A DNA stretch of 13,913 bases from Bacteroidales bacterium (GTDB lineage: Bacteria; Bacteroidota; Bacteroidia; Bacteroidales; UBA932), in assembly GCA_017555925.1 (NCBI GenBank), contig JAFZFL010000085.1, positions 1 to 13,913 of the forward strand. Direction: 5' to 3'. Of the stretch, positions 6,891 through 13,913 are shown one piece after another (the stretch's first letter is position 1; every line of letters starts with the position of its first letter). A program made the translations under genes and the position numbers. Below the pieces are notes generated by a model, which was given only the letters and a program-made list of their open reading frames with translations, was not told where the DNA came from and searched no databases.

Positions 6891-9464
6891 TTATTTTTTT
6901 ACTCTCCTTGCAAAATGGAATGCAATGCCTCCAAGAAGCAGAATAATGAGCAATCCGGAAGCAATACGTGAGTAGAGTTCTCCTTTTGTGAAACTTTCGG
7001 GCTCGAATGTAAACTCAATCTCGCCTGAACCTGCCGGCAGGGCAAGGGCTCTAAGTATATAGTTGGCTCTGAAAATTTTTGGTTCAAGCACATTTTCAGA
7101 AGGGTTGTTCTCAGAGGCTGCCTGTTTTACTACAGCCTTCCAACCATCTTTATAGAATACCTCACTGAAAATGGCAATGGCAGGAGTAGCGCTGCTGTAT
7201 CTGTAAACGAGTCTGTTTGGAGAGTATGATTCAAGTGATATTGCAGCTGCAGAATCTACAGGGAAATAGCAGGTATTTCCGCGAGAGTTTGCTATAGGAT
7301 TGTAAAACTCTCCCAAATATTCAGGTGTAATGAACTCTTGTGCAATTATGGCCTCTTGTGCCGGGTTAATGTAGCTTAACATTGCAATCTCTTCATTGGC
7401 ATTTGCTGCTTTTGAAATGTTTGTTACAAACCAGGCGTTGCCAAGGGTATTGTAGTTTACCAGTGCAGGAGCATTTCCGTCCAAAACGATGTATTTGGTA
7501 TTCAACATATTAAGTATAGGGTAGTTGCCAAGAGCGTTTTGGGCATCCTGTATTGTACGTACTCCACTCATATCTTTTGATATTGCACCAATCTCTCTTG
7601 AAATATGATGTTCTATCATATCCTGGTAGCGCTGTAGTTTTGCCGGGCTGTAGCCTCCGATTGTTTTGTGGTGGTAACTCACGTATGCATCATTGAATGT
7701 ATTTACACTCAAGTCAAGTACTCTGTAATCCTGAGATTTGTCCTGCAGGATAAATTCATCTGCCGGACGTTTGTTGAACACATTGCCAAACTCCCTTTTG
7801 GTTACAAAATGTGAATCATTCAAATACCTCTTGCCAACACTCCACAAATCAATGGTGACGAGTATTATAAGCAGTGCTGCAACGTGTACTCCCTTGAGTT
7901 TTTTCATGTAGCCCATCCAGAGGATGCCGGCTGCAACCACAATATAGATGATTGTACGCAATGCATCTGAACGTAGAAGTGATACTCTGTCCTGTTCCAA
8001 AGAGTCTGCAAGAACTTCAGGCAATTGGACATCTGATGCAGAACTGAAACTGCCTGCCAAAGATGGAATAGCCATAAATAATAGAGAAAAACCTGCAGTA
8101 AAGACAAGAGCCCAGCAGAAACCCTTCTGAACTCTGTTTTTATTGTAGTTCTCGCTCTTGAACAGAAGTTCATTTGCTGTAACAATACCCAATAAAGGAA
8201 TGAGAATCTGGAGTATTACCAAAATCATAGATACTGTCCTGAATTTGTTGTAAAGTGGAGCAAAGTTAAAGAAGAGCTGGCTCATAGGCATAAAATGGTA
8301 GCCCCAAGAGAGCATAAGGGCAAGAAGCGAAACGCCACCGACCCACCATTTCAATCCTCCTTTAAGGACAAAGAAGCCCAATACGCATAAAAATATACTT
8401 ATTGCACCCATATACATAGGACCGGCGGTAAATGGCTGTGGACCCCAATATAGAGGGAGTGCCTTAATTATCTGCTCTGCGTTATAACCATTCTTCCTTA
8501 AAGCATCATAGGTTGCTGAATTACGGCCAAGTTCGCCTGCCGACGCGCCTCCATTGAAGTTTGGAATCAAAAGGTTGGCAGTCTCTTCAATTCCGTATGA
8601 CCAGGCTGTAGCATACTCAAGGTCAAGTCCGCTGCGGCTCTTTTTGCCGCTCTGGCTCTCCTGGGTACTGCTGCCCTCTGCAGTAAGCTCCGTTCCGCCA
8701 CGCATAGTATGTTGCGCATACTCATAAGTAGGCCATAAATGGTTGATATTGGTTGCTATACCAATCAGGCCTGTTACAAGCAGTACCAAAGAGGTTCGAA
8801 TGAATTTTGGAAGCATCTTCTCCTTAATGGCTGCGCACAGCTGCCAGATGGCATAACCAAAAATAACTATTGCCAGATAGTATGTTATTTGCGGATGGTT
8901 TGCTTTAATTTCAAAACTTAAGGCAAAGGCAAAAAGAACACCTCCCCAGAAAGCGCATTTCCTGTATGCATATACAACTGCCGCAAGCACCCATGGCATA
9001 AAGGCAATTGCAACCATCTTTGAATTGTGTCCCACTTGCATAATTTGCATATTGTAAGAACAGAATGCCATAGCAATACCTCCAAGTGCGGCAAGCCAAA
9101 TATTGCATCCGAAAGAGAGCATAAGCAGAAATCCGCCTACCATGCACAAGAAGAAATAACTTGCCGGTCTCTCTCCCCAAAACAGAGTCTTATATAGCGG
9201 CTGTGTATAATCTCCATCATAAATGACAGAGATTGATGTGGCAGGCATACCTCCAAACATTGAGTTTGTCCAAAGAGCCTTGTCGTCGGGATTCTGCCCG
9301 TTATGTTCCAGAATCTCATGGGCCATGCCCTGCCAGCTTGATATGTCAGACTGGTTAACCACCTTTCCCTTCAATACCTGTGGCGTGTAGGCATAACTGA
9401 TGCACAAAAAAGCCAAAATTATACCTGCGTAGGGCAAAATCTTCTTAAAATCAAATCTTTTCAT
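6891..9464 (-). CDS. YfhO family polytopic membrane protein
   Basis: An 857-residue protein with an architecture typical of the YfhO family (PF09586), which has a GT-C-like fold. About 13-14 membrane helices are visible: one at about 12-27, a group at 103-240, a group at 350-543, and one at the C-terminus (about 835-853). A long extracytoplasmic loop (about 241-345) and a large domain between the last two helices (about 545-830) are soluble. Recognisable features are the NQSD loop after helix 1 with MFGGMP further on, and KANHPQITYY near residue 188, both seen in Bacteroidota homologues. Family members are linked to glycosylation of teichoic acids or other envelope polymers in Gram-positives; in Bacteroidota the substrate is unclear. 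ATG at 9464 starts one base after the TAG stop of the glycosyltransferase gene, implying translational coupling. Confidence 0.92.
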   Translation of the reverse strand: MKRFDFKKILPYAGIILAFLCISYAYTPQVLKGKVVNQSDISSWQGMAHEILEHNGQNPDDKALWTNSMFGGMPATSISVIYDGDYTQPLYKTLFWGERPASYFFLCMVGGFLLMLSFGCNIWLAALGGIAMAFCSYNMQIMQVGHNSKMVAIAFMPWVLAAVVYAYRKCAFWGGVLFAFALSFEIKANHPQITYYLAIVIFGYAIWQLCAAIKEKMLPKFIRTSLVLLVTGLIGIATNINHLWPTYEYAQHTMRGGTELTAEGSSTQESQSGKKSRSGLDLEYATAWSYGIEETANLLIPNFNGGASAGELGRNSATYDALRKNGYNAEQIIKALPLYWGPQPFTAGPMYMGAISIFLCVLGFFVLKGGLKWWVGGVSLLALMLSWGYHFMPMSQLFFNFAPLYNKFRTVSMILVILQILIPLLGIVTANELLFKSENYNKNRVQKGFCWALVFTAGFSLLFMAIPSLAGSFSSASDVQLPEVLADSLEQDRVSLLRSDALRTIIYIVVAAGILWMGYMKKLKGVHVAALLIILVTIDLWSVGKRYLNDSHFVTKREFGNVFNKRPADEFILQDKSQDYRVLDLSVNTFNDAYVSYHHKTIGGYSPAKLQRYQDMIEHHISREIGAISKDMSGVRTIQDAQNALGNYPILNMLNTKYIVLDGNAPALVNYNTLGNAWFVTNISKAANANEEIAMLSYINPAQEAIIAQEFITPEYLGEFYNPIANSRGNTCYFPVDSAAAISLESYSPNRLVYRYSSATPAIAIFSEVFYKDGWKAVVKQAASENNPSENVLEPKIFRANYILRALALPAGSGEIEFTFEPESFTKGELYSRIASGLLIILLLGGIAFHFARRVKK

Positions 9465-9465
9465 T

Positions 9466-10803
9466 CTATTTGGTTAAATTGTTCAAACTATTCAATAATC
9501 CCGACAATTGGCCGGTCAAAGTTTTTCTGGAGTATTTGAGCTGGGCCTTTGTCAGGGCCTTTTGGCTCTCATCCGCCTCCTGCTGGAGAAACCTTCTGTA
9601 TGCATTATCTATGGCATCGGTTATTGCCTCCCTGTCAGTCCATTCGCAGATAATACCGCTTCCGCTCTCTTTCAATTCCGTAGCAAGATTGCTCTCTCGC
9701 GGTCCAAAGGCAAGTATTGGAGCGCCTGCAGCAACATATTCAAAAAACTTGCCTGTCAGAATTGCGGCAGATTCCGGCTCCTTCCTTAATGGCAACAGCA
9801 ACAGGTCTGCCATCTTTTGCCACCTGATGGCTTCGTTATGGGCTACATAACCCATATCCACAAAGTTCTCCTCAAGACCATTTTTGCAAATATCATTAAC
9901 AATAGACCGGTCTGTTTGCCCCATAGTTCTAATTTCCAGACTCTTCCTGAACTCCTCATCTCTCTTTGCCATCTCTCCCAAAACGCTCCAGAGCATATCG
10001 GGATTTCCGTTGTCTACCATAATTCCGGTATGAACCAATCTGAATTTTCTGTCGGGAGACATATTGGCATTGCTTGCAGGCATTTCCTGTAATGCAAAAT
10101 CTTCAGGATCAAAGCCATTTGTAATTATCTCAACAGGAGTGGATGTGCGTCCGGCAAAATCCTCCCTCATCTTTTCAGACACAACAACAATCCTGTTGGC
10201 ATCATCCAATACGCTCTGTTCAAGTTTGTGGTGTCTTTTGCATGCCCATTTGCTGAGGTTAAGATGTTTAAAGAAAAATATCTCTGTCCAGGGATCTCTG
10301 AAGTCTGCAATCCACTCTATCCCGGTGGCTCTGCTTACTCTTCTTGCAATAAGGTGCATTGAGTGTGGAGGGCCGGTACTCACAATGGCATCAACAGGAT
10401 GCTCCCTCAAATATTTCTTCAAAAATCTTACCGACGGACCAATCCACCAGCACCTTGGATCAGGGATGAAGAGATTGCCCCTGATGAACATTGATAACTT
10501 GTGCATCAGTGATTTGTTCTCCCCGTTTGATATGATATTGGCCTTAATTGGAGTATCCTTCTTCCCAAGCAGCCTCTTGTATATACCATACGGTTCAACA
10601 ATTTTTCGTTTTATGACTTCTGTGTCTGGGGAGACATCTTTCAAAAGAGCCTCATCTGTGGCATTGGCCTCTGGATTGAGAGGGGTGTATATTACAGGCT
10701 TCCATCCGAATTGCGGCAGATATTTGGCAAATTTCAGCCATCTCTGTACTCCTGATCCTCCCGACGGTGGCCAGTAATATGTAATTATGAGTACTCTCTT
10801 CAT
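9466..10803 (-). CDS. Family 4-like glycosyltransferase (GT-B fold)
   Basis: A 445-residue cytoplasmic glycosyltransferase with two Rossmann-like halves. The N-terminal half begins RVLIITYYWPPSGGSGVQR, with the glycine-rich acceptor-side loop, and continues with VSTGPPHSMHL and ADFRDPW (residues 166-172). The C-terminal half has the link NGFDPEDF, a donor-site stretch around PLRKEPESAAILTGKFFEYVAAGAP with the conserved Glu at residue 355, and a final helix-rich tail. This is the GT4-type layout that uses nucleotide-sugar donors; the sugar and acceptor cannot be predicted. The gene is first in a minus-strand run with the YfhO-family gene, which starts one base after its stop codon. A promoter with a TAnnTTTG element lies about 55 bases upstream. 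The close pairing with a YfhO-type membrane protein fits a shared role in envelope glycan assembly. Confidence 0.93.
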   Translation of the reverse strand: MKRVLIITYYWPPSGGSGVQRWLKFAKYLPQFGWKPVIYTPLNPEANATDEALLKDVSPDTEVIKRKIVEPYGIYKRLLGKKDTPIKANIISNGENKSLMHKLSMFIRGNLFIPDPRCWWIGPSVRFLKKYLREHPVDAIVSTGPPHSMHLIARRVSRATGIEWIADFRDPWTEIFFFKHLNLSKWACKRHHKLEQSVLDDANRIVVVSEKMREDFAGRTSTPVEIITNGFDPEDFALQEMPASNANMSPDRKFRLVHTGIMVDNGNPDMLWSVLGEMAKRDEEFRKSLEIRTMGQTDRSIVNDICKNGLEENFVDMGYVAHNEAIRWQKMADLLLLPLRKEPESAAILTGKFFEYVAAGAPILAFGPRESNLATELKESGSGIICEWTDREAITDAIDNAYRRFLQQEADESQKALTKAQLKYSRKTLTGQLSGLLNSLNNLTK

Positions 10804-10857
10804 ATGCCTGATGACAGGTGTTAATTATTGATATTTGATGTAAAAATGTTTATGGAG

Positions 10858-10865
10858 CAAATTTA
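10858..10865 (-). promoter_or_regulatory. Bacteroidota-type -7 element for the glycosyltransferase operon
   Basis: On the minus strand these bases read TAAATTTG, an exact match to the Bacteroidota sigma-ABfr consensus TAnnTTTG. Only a weak TTTT-type run lies where the -33 TTTG should be. A start a few bases downstream would give a 5' leader of about 45-50 bases before the ATG at 10803. Assignment is by pattern only. Confidence 0.5.
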
Positions 10866-10887
10866 CACTATTTTAAAAGAAAATTCC

Positions 10888-10895
10888 TAATTTTG
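10888..10895 (+). promoter_or_regulatory. Bacteroidota-type -7 element for mutS
   Basis: The plus strand reads TAATTTTG, an exact match to TAnnTTTG. The element ends six bases before the mutS ATG, so the transcript would begin at or very near the start codon. A TTTA at 10862-10865 sits roughly where a -33 element is expected (22 bases upstream) and overlaps the minus-strand -7 element. Assignment is by pattern only. Confidence 0.5.
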
Positions 10896-10901
10896 TGAGC
10901 T

Positions 10902-13583
10902 ATGAAGGAGGATAAAAAGATAGCGGAAACTCCGCTTATGAAGCAATATTTCAGCGTTAAGGCACAGCATCCTGATGCCTTGCTTCTTTTTAGGGTGGGA
11001 GATTTTTATGAAACATTTGGAGAAGATGCAATTACGGCAAGCAAGGTTTTGGGTATTGTTCTTACCAAAAGAGGAAATGGTGCGGCAACATCTGTTGCAT
11101 TGGCCGGTTTCCCGCACCACTCGATAGAGACATATCTGCCAAAGTTGGTAAGAAGCGGATATAAGGTGGCAGTATGTGATCAGCTTGAAGATCCAAAACT
11201 TACCAAAAAGATAGTCAAACGGGGAGTAACCGAACTCGTCACACCGGGCATTGCGTATAGCGAGCAGTTGCTGGAGCAGAAAGAGAATAATTTCTTATGT
11301 GCCGTATCATTCCGGAAAGACAAAGGAGGAGTGGCATTCTTGGATGTATCAACGGGTACATTTAAGGTGGCAGAGGGATCTTTGGAATATATTGAGGTTC
11401 TCCTTTCAAATTTTGCCCCTAAAGAGATTGTTATTGAACGTGGCTATATGAATGGCTTCAAAGAGCGGTTCGGAACGGGATATTATCTCTCTCCAATGGA
11501 TGAGTGGGCCTATGTTTATGATGCTTGTAATGACAAACTGAAGAAACAGTTCGGTTTGCAGTCGCTTAAGGGTTTTGGCATAGAAACCCTTCCATTGGGT
11601 ATAACAGCTGCCGGAGCAATCCTCTTTTATCTTGAGCAGAATCACAGTACAGGGGCGAGCCACTTGTGCTCAATATCAAGAGTGGATGAGGGCAATTATG
11701 TATGGCTTGACAGATTTACTTTCCGTAATCTTGAAATATTCTCTCCGGCATCATGTGCAGAGGGTACATCATTGATAGATGTGGTTGACAAATGTTCATC
11801 GCCACTTGGGGCGAGGCTGTTGAGGAACTGGCTCTCTATGCCTGTAAAATCAAAGGAGGAGATAGAGAAGAGACATAGTGTAGTGGAGTTTTTTGTAAAT
11901 GAAAGAGAAGCTGCTGAGCACGTAAGGGAGTGCATATCAAATGTAGGAGATCTTGAACGTATTACAGCAAGAGCGGCAGCAGGCAAGATCTCTCCGCGAG
12001 AGGTTGTACAACTTAAAAGAGGTCTTGACCAGATGGCGCCAATCAAGGCGGTCTGTTCAGAATCTTCCCAGGTAAGCGGCGGAGCTGATGAACTGTTGCG
12101 TATAGGTGAAGGCATATCCCTTTTTGAAGAGCTGAAACAGGAGATCTCTTCTACAATGTTACAGGAGCCGGCTTCGCAGTTCGGCAAAGGTGACATTATA
12201 GCTGAGGGTGTAAATGATGAACTTGATAATCTTAGAAAGATAGCGCGCTATGGTAAAGATTATCTTTTGCAGATTCAGCAGCGCGAAAGTGAGCGTACTG
12301 GAATACCATCATTGAAAATAAGTTACAATAATGTCTTTGGATATTATCTTGAGGTACGTAATACGCACAAAGATAAAGTGCCTGAAGATTGGATAAGGAA
12401 ACAGACACTGGTAAATGCTGAGAGATATATCACTCAAGAGCTTAAGGAGTATGAAGAGAAAATACTTGGAGCTCAAGACCGTATATATGTTCTGGAACAG
12501 CAGATTTTTCAGGAACTTGTAGCTTCAATCCAAGCCTCAATATATAAGATTCAGCAGAGTAGTGCAGCTGTTGCCAGAATAGATTGTCTTGCAGGTTTCG
12601 CGCAATTGGCAATTGAGAACAGATATTGCAGACCGGTAATGACAGATGGTTTTGAACTGGAGATTTCGCAAGGGCGTCATCCTGTTATTGAGACTCTTAT
12701 GGCTCCGGGCGAAGAGTATGTAGCCAATGATCTGTATCTTGATAACGATACTCAGCAAATAATTATACTTACAGGTCCCAATATGGCGGGAAAATCTGCA
12801 CTTTTAAGACAGACTGCCCTTATAGTGCTTCTCGCACAGGTCGGTTCATTTGTTCCGGCAAAGAGTGCCCGTATAGGTATTGTTGACAAGATTTTTACAA
12901 GAGTTGGAGCATCTGACAATATATCGCGCGGTGAGTCAACCTTTATGGTTGAAATGATAGAGTCTTCAACTATTCTGCATAATCTTTCGGAACGCTCGTT
13001 GGTGTTGCTCGATGAGATAGGACGTGGTACAAGTACTTTTGACGGAATGTCAATAGCATGGGCAATAGTTGAATATATACATCAGGGGAAATATAGGGCA
13101 AAGACTCTATTTGCTACTCATTATCACGAACTTAATGAACTTGAAACAATATACAACAGAGTCAGGAACTATCATATATCCGTTAAGGAGGCAGATGGCA
13201 AGGTGTTGTTCTTAAGAAAGTTATGTGAAGGGGGCGTTGCCCATAGCTTTGGTATTCATGTGGCAAGATTGGCCGGAATGCCACAGTCGGTAATTGAATC
13301 GGCCCAAAGGAAATTGAGACGTCTTGAGAGCACAAGAGATGCGGCTGGAGATTTTAGTGGTGATGGTGGCAATCTTGCAGATAAGGAGAGAGTTCCCGAG
13401 AAAGGGAAAAAAGCAAAGAAGAGTGCTTTGCAGGATAGTTTGCAACTCTCTTTTTATCAATTGGATGATCCGTTGCTTGTAGATATAAAAGAAAAGCTGA
13501 AAGCTATGGATATCAATACTATGTCGCCGTTGGACGCATTTGATGCACTTAGAGCTTTAAAGAAGCAGATAGGCTGTAACTGA
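10902..13583 (+). CDS. mutS: DNA mismatch repair protein MutS
   Basis: An 893-residue MutS, close to the usual 850-900. Near the N-terminus are TPLMKQY and the mismatch-recognition F-Y-E at residues 35-37, where the Phe stacks on the mispaired base. The connector, lever and clamp domains follow. The ATPase domain has the Walker A motif GPNMAGKS (625-632), Walker B ending LLDEIGRG (Asp704-Glu705), and the ATHYHELNELE signature. A charged linker (about 815-850) leads to a C-terminal tail with QLSFYQL, which may be the beta-clamp contact, and a dimerisation helix. The protein binds mismatches as a dimer and recruits MutL. The start at 10902 is supported because the next in-frame ATG (residue 13) falls inside the conserved TPLMKQY. 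No SD lies upstream; an AAGGAGG lies inside codons 2-4. Confidence 0.98.
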   Translation: MKEDKKIAETPLMKQYFSVKAQHPDALLLFRVGDFYETFGEDAITASKVLGIVLTKRGNGAATSVALAGFPHHSIETYLPKLVRSGYKVAVCDQLEDPKLTKKIVKRGVTELVTPGIAYSEQLLEQKENNFLCAVSFRKDKGGVAFLDVSTGTFKVAEGSLEYIEVLLSNFAPKEIVIERGYMNGFKERFGTGYYLSPMDEWAYVYDACNDKLKKQFGLQSLKGFGIETLPLGITAAGAILFYLEQNHSTGASHLCSISRVDEGNYVWLDRFTFRNLEIFSPASCAEGTSLIDVVDKCSSPLGARLLRNWLSMPVKSKEEIEKRHSVVEFFVNEREAAEHVRECISNVGDLERITARAAAGKISPREVVQLKRGLDQMAPIKAVCSESSQVSGGADELLRIGEGISLFEELKQEISSTMLQEPASQFGKGDIIAEGVNDELDNLRKIARYGKDYLLQIQQRESERTGIPSLKISYNNVFGYYLEVRNTHKDKVPEDWIRKQTLVNAERYITQELKEYEEKILGAQDRIYVLEQQIFQELVASIQASIYKIQQSSAAVARIDCLAGFAQLAIENRYCRPVMTDGFELEISQGRHPVIETLMAPGEEYVANDLYLDNDTQQIIILTGPNMAGKSALLRQTALIVLLAQVGSFVPAKSARIGIVDKIFTRVGASDNISRGESTFMVEMIESSTILHNLSERSLVLLDEIGRGTSTFDGMSIAWAIVEYIHQGKYRAKTLFATHYHELNELETIYNRVRNYHISVKEADGKVLFLRKLCEGGVAHSFGIHVARLAGMPQSVIESAQRKLRRLESTRDAAGDFSGDGGNLADKERVPEKGKKAKKSALQDSLQLSFYQLDDPLLVDIKEKLKAMDINTMSPLDAFDALRALKKQIGCN

Positions 13584-13617
13584 CAATGGAATAATTTTTT
13601 GTTAAAGAGGTAAGGTT

Positions 13618-13913
13618 ATGAGGGGTATTGTGATAATGAGATTGTTGCAGGAGAGTGTGGTATTTGCCTTTTCGCAATTGAGGAGTGACAAATTCAGAAC
13701 TCTCCTCAGCCTGTTTGGGGTAAGTGTGGGTATCTTTTCCATTGTGGCAGTCTTTACTGCCATTGATGCTTTGCAGGAGAATGTGCGCAAAGGGTTTGAG
13801 GCATTTGGCAGCGATATTGTGATGATAGACAAATGGCCTATGATTCCAGAGGAGAGCGCTTCTGCTGATGCCTCAAATGTTTATCCGTGGTGGGAGTATA
13901 TGAGACGTCCTAC
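13618..13913 (+). CDS. MacB/FtsX-type ABC transporter permease, N-terminal part cut by window edge
   Basis: The frame stays open from ATG 13618 to the right edge, giving 98 codons. AAAGAGGTAAGG at 13604-13615 is a fair ribosome-binding site, so this start is preferred over the in-frame ATG at codon 7. The protein opens with an amphipathic segment and LRSDKFRTLLSLFGVSVGI, the typical entry into the first transmembrane helix (about 29-50) of MacB-type permeases, followed by the start of the periplasmic domain (FEAFGSDIVMIDK). Family members are the membrane half of exporters for macrolides, peptides or lipoproteins, or act in mechanotransmission; the substrate is unknown. It lies 34 bases after mutS on the same strand and may be cotranscribed with it, with no functional link implied. 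Confidence 0.85.
   Translation, partial: MRGIVIMRLLQESVVFAFSQLRSDKFRTLLSLFGVSVGIFSIVAVFTAIDALQENVRKGFEAFGSDIVMIDKWPMIPEESASADASNVYPWWEYMRRP

Noticed and set aside
10064..10777. 237-codon plus-strand open frame
   Set aside because: It lies fully antisense to the well-supported glycosyltransferase, its translation has no recognisable motif, and it is a by-product of that gene's codon use.
11696..12196. 166-codon minus-strand open frame inside mutS
   Set aside because: It is antisense to conserved mutS sequence and has serine-rich translation of no known family.

Overview
The window looks like a chromosomal segment of a Bacteroidales (phylum Bacteroidota) genome. Four things point that way: a lipoprotein with an acidic stretch just after its lipobox cysteine, a FISUMP-type domain and a DUF5683-type protein that are both common in this phylum, a YfhO/glycosyltransferase pair, and two TAnnTTTG promoter -7 elements in the only divergent intergenic gap. 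Shine-Dalgarno-like sequences are mostly weak or absent. No RNA gene, insertion sequence, integrase or CRISPR array was seen. No gene-free stretch exceeds 100 bases.

Layout. (1) Positions 1-5826, minus strand, hold four genes in the order A to D of transcription: a 637-aa five-helix membrane protein of unknown function (3913-5826), a 292-aa exported DUF5683-type protein (2963-3841), a 728-aa lipoprotein with a carboxypeptidase-regulatory-like domain, four Ig-like repeats and a LamG-type C-terminus (767-2953), and a membrane-anchored FISUMP-type protein cut by the left edge (1-724). Gaps are 71, 9 and 42 bases. The block is visibly richer in A+T than the rest, and every product is predicted to be membrane-bound or exported. 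(2) Positions 5917-10803, minus strand, hold a family-4-like glycosyltransferase, a YfhO-family polytopic membrane protein starting one base after it, and a FabK/nitronate-monooxygenase-type flavoprotein. (3) Positions 10804-10901 are a divergent promoter region. (4) Positions 10902-13913, plus strand, hold mutS and the start of a MacB/FtsX-type ABC transporter permease cut by the right edge.

How they fit together. mutS is ordinary housekeeping. The glycosyltransferase and YfhO protein are probably translationally coupled and act in envelope glycan synthesis or modification. The flavoprotein may only share their transcript. The A-D block is the part of the window that could be an undescribed system: an inner-membrane protein with a large presumed periplasmic part, an exported DUF5683 protein, a probable surface lipoprotein built from adhesion-like modules, and an anchored FISUMP-type protein. 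Its function cannot be read from the sequence.
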